Below the pieces are notes generated by a model. It worked only from the letters and a program-made list of their open reading frames with translations, did not search any database and was not told the DNA's origin. Below, one piece after another: positions 11,110 to 21,394 of a stretch of DNA of 64,000 nt; position 1 is the stretch's first letter, and each line of letters starts with the position of its first letter. This DNA comes from Epichloe hybrida (lineage: Eukaryota; Ascomycota; Sordariomycetes; Hypocreales; Clavicipitaceae). The stretch is taken from contig JAFEKR010000018.1 in NCBI GenBank assembly GCA_019022495.1, forward strand, positions 806,001 through 870,000. The letters run 5' to 3'. Position numbers and translations under genes: made by a program.

Positions 11110-12515
11110 TTATTAGGGCTATTAATATTAGGGCTCTAGGGGTTTAGAAGATTATAGTCTCTCTTATAATCTTTCCTATAACTAAAGAGGTATTAAAGTT
11201 TAATAAAGTACTTCCTTAAGTAATACTAGGATTAAATATCCTAGGCCTTACCTAATAAGAACACTATAATCTTATAAGGAATTTTATAATTCTCTAATAA
11301 TATCCTTAGATACCTTTCTAAAGGTGTCTTTAGACTAGCCTTTAAAGTCTTCTTAAAATAATTCCTAAAGGTTATTATCTCTCTAACCTTAATACTTACT
11401 AAGGTTAATAAATCTTATAATTTAGTTATTAAGCTTAAGCTATATAGTAGTCTCTAGATCTAGCTTAATAAATTCTTTCTAGTTATATAAGAAGTTATAA
11501 GTAAGCTATTAAAGGCATAGGGGTAACTTATGCTTTTAGGGTCTCTTAGGGGTAATAATTAAAGCCTTACTATTACTAGTAGCCCTTTCTCTTATAGAAA
11601 GTCTAGATTTCTCTACTATTTTTAACTATAAAAGGAACGTTTAAGTTATTATTCTTTATTACTAATTAAGCTCCTGTTTTTACCTATTACTATTATGAGG
11701 ATTTTTTTTTTACTTTTTAGGAGCGTTGTTGCTCCGATGAAATTGGAAGATTGCGAAAATAGGGAAAAATAACAAAAGAAAAAGTAGCAAAAGTAGTAAT
11801 AGGAATAAATTAAAAGTAGCAAAAGTAGCAACAGGAACAAATTAAAAGTAATAAAAGTAGTAATAGGAATAAATTAAAAGTAGTAAAAGTAATAATAGGA
11901 ATAATAGGAATAAATTAATAGGGAAAAATAAAGCAACAGAAGTGCCAAAAGAGGCCACAAGCAATAAGAAAATAACAAGGAAATAATAGGGATTACTACT
12001 TCTTATTTTTTATAAAAAGAAGGGAAGGGGGTAATCTCTCTTTCTTGCTAATAAGCATAGGGCAAATAGCACTAAGAGTAAAGGGGCAAGAAATAAGCTA
12101 TAGATGCTTGTAAGGAGAGATTAGGGTCTGTTAGAAGAAGGAAATATATATATAAAGAAGTTATAGATATGTTAGCTAGCTTAGCTAAGGTTATTTAACG
12201 TTAGGTTCGAAATAAATGCCTCGCGGCAATAGATTTAGTTATTTGGTTAGTTTTCTTATAATAGATAATAAAATTAATAATTAATAATAATATCCTAGAT
12301 AGATATAACAAAGTTATATCCCTTAGCCTAAGGGTTAATAGATTAATTCCTTAGAAGCCTAATAAGCCTGTAACTAGAATTCTAGTCTCTTCCTTTAGCA
12401 TACTTATATAGTTGTATCTCTTTACTATAATAACCATTATAGTATAACAAGGGGTAGTAGTAGTAGTGTTTATAGAAATGTCTTTTCTTATAATACCTAG
12501 CTTATCTATAGTTAT
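11110..12515 (-). pseudogene. Copia-1 B gag remnant, proximal part, and leader
   Basis: Continues B after the insertion of A: gag from 11110 to about 11700, then leader to the G insertion at 12515. A 63-codon open stretch near 11649-11840 falls on the minisatellite and is not a gene. Confidence 0.8.
11780..11917 (-). repeat. 32-bp minisatellite in the B leader (4 copies)
   Basis: Four tandem units of an AAAAGTAGCAAAAGTAG...AATAAATT motif start at 11780, 11812, 11844 and 11876; the last is slightly longer. A (about 5210-5300) and C (about 27910-27980) hold one copy, so the expansion is private to B. The second unit keeps several CA dinucleotides. Confidence 0.8.
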
Positions 12516-12751
12516 TGTTATGGACTCGAGCTATGAGCTCGGGTTAAGTCCGGCTCCGGAAAGTCTCTGGAAAGTATACGTACTTAGTGCAGCTAGGTTA
12601 GGGCTTTACACAGACCGTGCACGGACCGCCCATAAGGGGCTATATATCTGGATACTATATAACCACTAGTATAATCCCTTTCTTCCTCTATAAGAATAAT
12701 ATTCTTATTCTAAACGCTTATATACAGTAGCCATAAGGCTAGTTTATAACA
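12516..12751 (+). repeat. G 5' LTR (236 bp)
   Basis: The outer edge keeps CTCGAG, GAGCTCGGG and CCGGCTCCGG; the inner end is decayed. CGAGCT-ATG-AGCTCG can form a small hairpin, and CTATATAT lies mid-LTR as a possible TATA. Short open frames crossing it are not genes. Confidence 0.93.
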
Positions 12752-12789
12752 TATATTATTCTTTACCATAGAAACAACCTAGCCCGCGG

Positions 12790-13700
12790 ATACGCCATTA
12801 CCACTAGATACAATAGGCAATAATAAGTTAACACGCTTACAACAATAGGTAGAACAGCAGGCAAAGTAAATCTAGTACTTAGCTTATATATAGAATACAG
12901 CACCTACACTAACCCAGATTAAGTAAAAACCCTTACTAATAGGTCCTCCCTTTAATAGTAATAGGGTCCTATTTACGGCTTAGAAGGGCCTTATAACTCA
13001 CAAGCTACTAGTAAATAAGGAGTTTATTAGTAGTAATTAGGATTAGTAGTGCTTTATTTACTAGAACCTATTACCTAAGGTCTAGGCATAGGTCGCACCC
13101 TTCTTTAAGAAGGGCTACCTAGAGGACTTTTATCTATCTAGACTTCTAGACTATTTAGGGGAAATATTTAATAACCCCTACCGCTAGGAAATAGTAATTA
13201 CAGAACTTAACTAGTTAATATAATAATAGAATAAGAGGTTTAGTAACTTCTATATTCGCTTTAAATAGAAGCTAGCCTTAGCTAGGGGGCTTAGGTAAGC
13301 GGACTTAGTAAAGTTATCCAAGTTACACATAGCGCTTAACAAGTAAATAAGGGACTATAGCATTAGGCAGGACATACCTTAGGCTAATTACATAGCAGCT
13401 ATAGCCCGCTATTAAAGCATTACATTAGACATCAAATCCTACTAACTAAAGGAAAAACACCGCACACAAAAACAAGGCAATCTAACGCCTAACCTAATTA
13501 AAGCTAAGCCGTAAGATAAGGACACGCTAATAATAGATATTCACTTCACAGGCATAGTAGGGACCTAGTAAGGCTCTGGAAATCCTATAGGACACTAAAA
13601 GTTAGGTAATAAGAAAGGTAATAAGCGCGCTAAGTAGGTTACTTAGGACATACTTAACACACGCTATAACAAAGGGTAATGTTTATAATATAGCTTCTCT
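12790..13700 (+). pseudogene. G gag remnant
   Basis: Read in the frame of codons starting at 13251, residues such as YIRFK-stop-KLALARGLR resemble the retrotransposon Gag capsid domain, with basic and amphipathic helices and few hydrophobic anchors. A possible zinc knuckle near 13670-13730 has most Cys read as Tyr. Gag is in a different frame from pol, offset by -1. That is compatible with a programmed frameshift, separate ORFs or a mutation. Start and end are approximate. Confidence 0.65.
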
Positions 13701-13899
13701 AAGCACTTTACTATAGCATACTTATTATATCCTACTATCTGCCTATAAAAGAAGTCCTCTATTAATACTTATAACATAGAGGACACGCCTGCTATTAACT
13801 TAGATAACAAGTCCGCGAATTAATTAGAAAAAGAATAACCCTATTATTAAGTTATTTAATAGGGGATAAAGAAAGGAAGCATAGAGAGGCTTTATAGCA

Positions 13900-16800
13900 T
13901 ATAGTTATTACTAATAAGAACTTTAAGGAGATCTAGAGAAATATAAACTTAGCTCCCTTCTTAGTCCTTACTTTAATTAATAAGACTACCTTTACAGACG
14001 CTTAAGTTAACACTAGCTATAACTACTATACTACTATAAGTAAACACCTTATCCAAAAGCTTTAATTAGAATACCTCCCTCTTCTAACTAAAAGAATAGT
14101 TTATATAGCTATTAGTGTGAAATAAGGGGGAAAAGAGAGTTAGGAGAAACAATTATATATCTCGCATATTATTCGTTTTTAGTTAGATTTAGATAGATAG
14201 GAGATGCTAATTATAGTATATATAATCCTAGGACTAATAAGGTAACTAATCCTAGGTACACTATAGATAAAACAGAACGAAATTAGCCTAGATATAGTGC
14301 GACAACATGTGTGTGTAGGATTAGCTAACAGGCTACTTATATAGGCTATAGCTAATAGAAAGGTTAACTAACCTATAGTATCTATTCTAGGTTTAATATT
14401 TACAGGGATAGTATAATAAGCAAAGAGATAGAAGGAGAACATCTAGCTTTACACTATAAGCCTAAGGGAGATCACGTCTATCTTATAAATTAATATAACC
14501 CTAAAGCTTATAGAGGAGAAGCTTCTAGCTTCCTTACTAGAGGCTTTACAAGACTTTAGAGACTTATTTTTAGAGAGTAAGGCAAGCACCCTACCACTAC
14601 ACTAAGGGAAGTTAGACCACTATATTTAGCTAAAACATAATATAAATAGAAACAAACCTAACTTACTATAGGCACCTTTATATAACATACCTTAGGAGCA
14701 TCTGCTAGAAATCCAGAAGTAAGTAATAGACTTAATAAATAAGGGTTAGATTTAAGCAAGCTCCTTATTAGTAGCGGCCCTAGTGTTACTAGTAAAAAAG
14801 CCTAGTAAGGGTTAGAGATTTTACATAGACTATTACGCACTTAATAAGATTATAGAATAGGACTATTACCCGCTACTACTAGTAAAAGAAATATTACATT
14901 CCTTAGCTAAGGTAAAGTGGTTTATAAAGCTAGACATACGATTAGCATTTCACCGCATATATATTACTAAGGGTAAGGAACACTAGACTACATTTCAGAT
15001 AAGGTTTAGCTTATTTAAATAGCTAGTATGCCCCTTTAGGTTAGCAGGCGCGCCAGTAACTTTCCAAAGGTATATTAATAGCATATTAAGCAGTATCCTT
15101 AGTAATTATATCACCACGTATCTTAATAATATGCTTATGTACTCAGGCAGATCACAGAAGGATCACATGCAGAAGGTCCGTGGCATACTATCTAGACTAT
15201 AATAAGCTAGTCTAAACCTAGATATTAAGAAGTATATCTTTATAACTAAAGAAGTTAAGTACCTTAGGTTTATTATCTAGGTAGGGAAAGCTATTCATCC
15301 AGATAAGGAGAAGATCACAGCGATTTAGGATTAGGAGGCACTAACTAGGGTCTAGGGAGTCCGCAGCTTTCTAGGTTTTACTAACTTCTATTATAACTTT
15401 ATACTAAACTTCTTAGACATAGCAAGCCCCCTTATTAACTTAACAAAGAAAAGAGCCCTATTTTACTAGTTAGAGGAGTATAAAAAGGCTTTTAAGGTAT
15501 TAAAGTTAGCTTTTATATTATACCTAATCCTAGCTTAGTAGGACCCTGAAAGGGATACTTTAGTAGAGGCGAATTACTTAGGAATAGCTTTAGGTAGGTA
15601 TCTCTCCTAGTTTACTAATAATAGTATTTTATATCCAGTGGCCTACTATTTAGCTTAATTATAGGCGGCTTAGCGGAATTACACAATCTATAATAAGGAG
15701 CTACTAGCTATTATCTCTTATCTAAAGGCGTGGTTAGTAAAGCTACAAAGCGTAAGTAAGCTGTTTATAATACTAATAGACCATAAGAACCTTAAGTACT
15801 TCATAGCACTAAGGGATATATTAGAATGTTAGGCATAGTAAGTAGAGACTCTAGCACTTTTTAATTTCTATTTACGTTATAGACTAGGCACTTAAGCAGA
15901 ACGTCTAGATATATTATTATAGCATTATCTAGATAGGCTAGAAAGGGAAAGGGCAAAGGCACTAATCATTCGGTTAGTAATAAGGCCTATAAAATTCTCC
16001 TTTAAGGAGGGATAGCCACGTATTTACCTCAAACCTATTACAGTAATAGACAGGACTTCCCTAGAGGGCGGCCTAGCTACGTCAAGGAATCTGCCCGCTA
16101 GCGTGTTAATATTTACAGACAAGCACCTTTAGTCTCTATAGGATTAGTCTGTAGCCTAGGATAAAGCTTATAAGCTATAGAGGGACATAGTAGTAATAGG
16201 GGCTAGGAAGTTTCTAGACACTACTAACACTAGGGAATAGATTATAAACTATTAGATTAGTACAAAGGAAGCACTTTAATTTTAGGGATAGACATAGGTT
16301 CCTAAGTAGGAGCCGCTAATTACAATATTAATATAGCATGTTTATAACTCACCCCTATTAGGTCACCCAGGCCAGAATACAACCTTTAAGGCGCTTTAAA
16401 GAGACTTCTATTAGGATAGCATGTTATAGGATATAGCCTAGTTTATATAGAACTACTACTATTACAGAAGGCAAAAGAGCTAGTAGCTACAATAAGGCTT
16501 ATTAAAGCTAATTCCGCCACCTAACAGATACTAGTCGCAAATATCTATTAACTTTATAACTAACCTTCTAGCCTAAGCCTAGGATTACCTATAGTTCCTT
16601 ATAGTTATTACTAACTAGCTTTTAAAGTACATCTAGTTAGAAGTAATAACATTAATAAAAGCTAAGGCATGCGTAAAACAATTTAAACACTACTAGTAGT
16701 AATTTTATAGGTTCCCTACATAGATTATCACGGACCACAGGTTAGATTAGCTTAGTAATTTTTAGACTAAGCTTTATAATAAAGTTAGCACATAATAGTT

Positions 16801-17630
16801 ACTTTCTACTACATACTACCCTTAGACAGATAGCAGCACGGAAAGGGCTAACTAGGAAGTACAAGCTATACTACGCGTAATATTATCATTCTCTTAGTTT
16901 AAATAGCTAGATTACTTACTAGCCTACTAGCTAGCCTTAAATAATAGAGATTCATTAGTAACTAGAATAAGTATAAATATAACACTTTATAGGTTTAATA
17001 TACCTACAATTTAGGATTTATCCCCTATAGGGCTATCTACTACGTTAGCAAAGGGAAGGGCCTAAGCCTTCCTATAATATCTAAAGAATAGTACAGATTT
17101 AACATAGGCCACAATAGCTTTTATTTAGTAATAATAGCAGGAAGAGACAAATAGTAGTTATAAACTAGTGGAATAGTTTTAGGTTAGGGATTATATATAG
17201 CTTAGCCTTTATAATATTAAGATAAACTATCCTTATAAGAAGTTAGATTAGGTTATAGCTAAGTATAAGGTGCTTAAGGTCCCTATGCCTTTAATAGTTA
17301 AATTAGATATCCTAAGGGGACTATATCCTATCTTTTATATTAACCTAGTCTAGCGGGCAGCGGACAACCCATTACTAAGCCAGAGACTAGCTAATAAATA
17401 TCCACCACTAGAACTTATTATAACAAATACTAATAATAATCTTGCGGAGTATTAGGTAGAGGAAATCCTTATAGCTAAAAACACGCTAGGTAGGGGTTTA
17501 AATAGGAATATCCTAGTAAAATAAAAAGGCTATATATAACTAATATAGGAGCTATTAGAAAGCATAGTACATATAGAGGCACTTAACTAATTTAAATTAC
17601 AATAGGGGGATATATAGATAAATAATAGCC
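13900..17630 (+). pseudogene. G pol remnant (protease, RT, RNase H, integrase, chromodomain)
   Basis: One frame carries all domains. Protease-like LIN near 13970; RT about 14740-15190 with FYIDYYALNK, KLDIRLAFHRI, LAGAPVTFQRYI and the active site YLNNMLMYS at 15119 (YLDD with both Asp now Asn); RNase H about 15430-15830 (VEANYLG, YNKELLAII, DHKNLKYF); integrase HHCC region near 16340-16460 (SPLLGHPGQNTTF) and core to about 17050 (IITDH near 16725); chromodomain about 17440-17620 (EY-stop-VEEIL ... LVK-stop-KGY). Stops are TAG/TAA only. The chromodomain places it among chromoviruses, whose integration is thought to be guided to methylated histone H3K9. Confidence 0.9.
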
Positions 17631-18822
17631 CTAAAAGAGTATATTTTAATTTAGCTATAAAAATTTAGGGCGCCTAGTTTAGTTCTAGTGCGCGCGTAAT
17701 CTAGCGCTAAGTTTCTACTATAGTACAAAGTAATTAGAAAGGGGGGGGGGTATCATTAGGGTTATTAAGCTATTAGCAAGTCTTAGTAATAGTGCAAGCT
17801 AGCTTCGTAATAGTTTTAGCTATTTATTAGACTTAGGTATTACCTACCTCCTAGGCAAAGATAGACTAGGCTAAGTTCTTATTTATAGTTCTTATGCTAT
17901 AGAAGAATTTAGCAGCTAGGTTATTATAACCTTAGTAAGTAAGTATTATCTAGGTAAGTATAAGTTACTACACCTTAGAGGCACCTTAGGCGCGGGCTAT
18001 ACCTATAGGGGAGGAAGCTAGGGGCTAGGCCTTAGCTAGATTAATTTAGGTAGTAGTAAGCATACTATTAAAATATTTGTAATAGTAAATAAAATTTTTT
18101 ATAAGAGTAGCGTATTACCCCTTACTATTAGTAAACTATAGTATAGCTAGAGTCTTAATAGCTTTTCTTATATATATAAGGTTTTTAAGATGCTTAAAGG
18201 TATAGTAAAGTTTTAGGTTAGCGCTATATAAGTGCTTCTCCTAGAGGTATATATAATAACTAGTATAATAATAGTAATAAGCTTAGTTTAGCCCTAGAGT
18301 ATAATTAAGGCTACCCTTATTCTAGAGATTATTTATATAAGGATTATATAGGAAATCATACTCCTTACTATTAGAAAGGGCCTTATTATTAGAGTCTCCT
18401 TCTAAAATATACTTACTAAGGTAAGTGCCCTTAGGTAGGGTAGGAGAAGGTAAAGAAGGGGGAGGGGGTATGCTAGAAGCAAGTTAGACTAAGGAGAAAA
18501 TAATATTACTTATAATAAAAGGTAAACTAGATATAAGAAAAGAACTTTAAGGTTATAGAATAATTAATAAATAAAGGAAGAAATAGTATAAAGAGAAGGA
18601 ATTATAATAATATAAAGGTAAAAAGATATAAAATTAGAGAAGGGGGAATAGGTTATTTATATTTTAGGATAAATAGGTTAAGCTCTAATTAAAGCATAGG
18701 TTATTTATATTTATAAATAATAGCTAGGAGTAAGTAAGGGTGGTATATTACATAGTAAGGGATTAGATAATTACTAATAAGGGGGTTATTTAAAGTAAAG
18801 TTTAATTTTAGCAGGTAATAGT
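17631..18822 (+). other. G post-chromodomain segment, part 1 (unexplained)
   Basis: About 1.2 kb between the chromodomain and the H1 insertion, continued at 25961-26269. It begins with a run of ten G (17741-17750) followed by TATCATTAGGG. In the pol frame the G run reads Gly-Gly-Gly and translation continues with TAA/TAG stops only, including EGKEGGGGMLEAS near 18445. A neighbouring frame has fewer stops over 17752-18010, so coding status is unsettled. Alternatives are a polypurine tract of a second element or a 3' UTR. Confidence 0.4.
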
Positions 18823-19059
18823 TGTTAAAAATAAGACCTATTTTTAGCCCTTTTCTAGTTAAAGAACCTTCTTATTACTAGCTTGCTTTGCAAGTCTGAC
18901 AGCTGCACTGCAGCTGTCAACGGTCGCGAGGGCAACTATCAATGGCTGCGTCGCAGCTTTTAACAGCTGCGACCGACCGTGTGGATAACTAATTAGTTAA
19001 TTGCGTTGTGGCTACAAGTGTGGCTATAACCACGCCACTAGTAATTAGGTAAGCTAGGG

Positions 19060-19082
19060 TGACGTAAGCTAGGGTGACGTAA
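19060..19082 (+). promoter_or_regulatory. Duplicated TGACGTAA sites in the H1 LTR
   Basis: Two TGACGTAA motifs (19060-19067 and 19075-19082), 15 bp apart, within a tandem 15-bp unit. TGACGT is the core bound by ATF/CREB-type bZIP factors, including fungal Atf1. The same pair occurs in the H2 5' LTR near 43557. In the H1 3' LTR one copy has decayed to TAATGTAA. Confidence 0.5.
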
Positions 19083-19204
19083 GCAGGTTACCCTACACAT
19101 AACTTACCCTATAGCTATCTTTAACAGCGATTTTCTCTTTATCTAGAGGTCGTACAAAAGTTTCATATATAGCAAATTAAAGCTTAAAGATAGGGCTTTC
19201 TCTT

Positions 19205-19211
19205 TATATAA
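19205..19211 (+). promoter_or_regulatory. Candidate TATA box of H1
   Basis: TATATAA in the context TCTTTATATAAGG, 123 bp after the bZIP-like pair and 440 bp before the LTR end. Conserved in both H1 LTRs and both H2 LTRs. Confidence 0.5.
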
Positions 19212-19653
19212 GGTTATTTTTTAAACTAAAAGTTAGTGCATATAGGTTGCTAGCTAGTATAGTGGTAAGTTGATTTTTTGATTTTTGCATATAAATGAAT
19301 TTTGCGGAAAATCAAAAGTGGCCCGTAAGACCCTGTTAGCGGCCCGGATCCACTAATATAGTTAGTAGGTCTATGAGAGGAAGAAGATCTTTTTAACTAG
19401 CTAGATAGCTAGTCCTCTCAACTAACAACAGCCGCATTACCTATACAACATATCTAAAATCAATTCTATTACTCTATAAGATATTATAAAAGTAATCTAA
19501 ATCAAATTCTATTAGTTAATAACTACTACAACCTTCCGTTACGTTACGTTAATTGATTTAACGTTGCGGCCCTATCAGTCCCTAACTGTAGAGCTTACAC
19601 TTGTATAGCTGTTACTAGCTGGCAGCTAGTAACTAGCTCCCTATATTTCAATA

Positions 19654-19664
19654 GGTTATGAGCC
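19654..19664 (+). other. H1 primer-binding site (half-tRNA iMet type)
   Basis: GGTTATGAGCC abuts the LTR and complements the anticodon stem-loop of initiator tRNA-Met. In H2 (44145-44155) it has decayed to AGTTATAAGCC by two G-to-A changes. Confidence 0.75.
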
Positions 19665-19710
19665 TGGCTCTATCACTATAGATTCCTTTTAGGTCACTTT
19701 ATGTGTGAAT

Positions 19711-19955
19711 ATAGAAGACTTCCCTTCTATAAAAAAGGAAGGATCTGCGAGATAGAAGCTTTTCCCTTCTATAAAAAGGAATTAATTACGAATAAAGAAG
19801 CTTTTCCCTTCTATAAAAAGAAATTAATTATAGCTATAGAAGACTTCCCTTCTATAAAAAAGAAAGGATATGCGAAAAAGGAAGTAATTCCCTTCTATAA
19901 AAAGGAATTTCAGTATGATATAGAAGTTTTTTTTTCCCTTCTATAAAAAGGAAAA
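19711..19955 (+). repeat. H1 leader hairpin array (6 x about 42 bp)
   Basis: CCCTTCTATAAAAAG recurs six times (near 19722, 19764, 19807, 19848, 19890, 19937). Each is flanked by TTCC and GGAA and so can form a short stem with a CTTCTATAAAAA loop. Two unit types alternate, giving an 84-bp dimer. The array lies between the primer site and the gag start, in the RNA leader. An 81-codon open stretch over it repeats FPFYKK and is probably fortuitous. H2 has the same six copies. Confidence 0.8.
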
Positions 19956-21043
19956 TAGATACCAAAGGAAAGGGAAAGGGACTTATTATCCCTAACCCTA
20001 GTGCGCAAGAGGTTCTAAATAACTAGCTAAAAGAGCAGGCTATTAAGCAACAAGTAACTATAGACTAGTTATTAGAGAAGCTAGAAAGCCTATCTATAAC
20101 TATAAATAGTTGTATGGAGGGTGTGGAATCTGATAAGCCCGCTAGTCAGCAGCAAGATTAGCAGCCTGTTTAAGAAAATCAAGCTGAATCTAGCTTTGTA
20201 CAAGCAACCTTTAATAATTCAATTATTAAGGAATTTAATAAAAGGGTTTATAGTTTTCCAGAGACTGCTAGGCTTAAAGGAGCCGAAAATTTCGAACAAT
20301 GGAAACAAGCCCTAACTATCCAATTTAGAGCTTTAGGCATGCCTAATTTTCTAGATAATCTAGAGAGTTCTAGGGCGCTAGGGAATCCGGATCAAGCTAT
20401 TATCCTTATGTTATTAAGGGATAGTTGTACGGAAGGACCCTAAGCCGCTATAACTTAGCAAAAATTACCTAAAGAAGCCTATAATTTACTTGTAAGGCAA
20501 TATTCACATAGCGTTAAAATCCAGAGGGGGTCCCTATATTTAGAATTTTATAACCTGAATTTTCAAGAGTTTAAGGGGACTCTAGAGTCCTTTAATACAG
20601 TCTTTAATAATCTACTAGCTAGATTATTAATTTCAGGGGTCCTAATTGCTCCGATAGATTAGGTTAATCAATATCTTCAATCCCTAAAATCAACCTTCCC
20701 TTAGTGGGCTGAGAGGCAACGATTTAGCATGCGCATAAATAGGGCTATAGGGGCTCCCCTAGAAGCCCTAAATCTTTAATTTTTAATAGCAGACCTTCTA
20801 GCAGAATAAAGGGATAAGTTATTTATGGTATCTAAAGCCCTGAATTATAGGGCTAAAAACCTTAAAAAGGGTGCTAAAGAAAAAGAAAAGGCCCCTAAGG
20901 ATTAGAAGAAGAAAGGAGGCTCTGAAGAAAATAAGGGCTCTTCTAATTCTAATTCTTCTTCTAATAAGAAGAAGAAGAAGAAGCAAAAAGGTTAAAAATT
21001 AGATAAAAAGGATAATAAAGAGACCTCTAGAGAGGGATCTTTT

Positions 21044-21394
21044 ATGCTAGGAAATTATAACCTTTCTAATGGTGCTCTTAAACTGTATAAGAAGCCTAGC
21101 CTTTATAAGACTAGTTATAAGAGCTCTAGTGATAGTAGCTCTAATTCTAGTTCTAGTGAATCGGATAATGAAAATCAAGAAATTAAAACCTTAAATGGTT
21201 TTAATTATTATAGTAAAGATATAAAAAAGGCCCTATTATATAATATAGGTTCGACTATATATATTGTTAATTCTAGGGAGGTCTTTAGGGATTATACCCC
21301 CTATAAAAAGGGGGAATCTAACCCTATTATAACTAGTGGTGGCCCTATTTACGCTAAGGATCACGGTAGTGCTATTTTTGAGGTCTTATATTAA
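21044..21394 (+). pseudogene. H1 open fragment: end of gag linker and protease
   Basis: A 116-codon stop-free part of the gag-pol frame, not a separate gene. A Ser-rich acidic linker (SSSDSSSNSSSSESDNEN) precedes the aspartic protease motif, whose catalytic Asp is now Asn (NIGST). Confidence 0.8.

Larger units (their letters stand above)
18823..19653 (+). repeat. H1 5' LTR (831 bp)
   Basis: TGTTAAAAATAAGACC...TTTCAATA. The outer edge retains CAGCTGCACTGCAGCTG, a dyad, and many CG. The inner end shows decayed CA sites that are intact in the 3' LTR. Confidence 0.93.

Noticed and set aside
11649..11840. A 63-residue Leu-rich ORF on the minus strand
   Set aside because: Produced by the minisatellite and poly-T composition of the Copia-1 leader.
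12466..12669. A 67-residue ORF
   Set aside because: It spans the junction between the B leader and the G LTR, so it arose by insertion.
19701..19946. An 81-residue repeat protein (FPFYKK repeats)
   Set aside because: It is the hairpin array read in one frame, upstream of the real gag start. H2 does not keep it open.
19711..19955. A CRISPR-like array
   Set aside because: Repeats are imperfect, spacers are themselves repeated, and the context is a fungal retrotransposon leader.
20121..20315. A 64-residue ORF
   Set aside because: Shadow frame over the H1 gag, which reads well in the frame from 19955.
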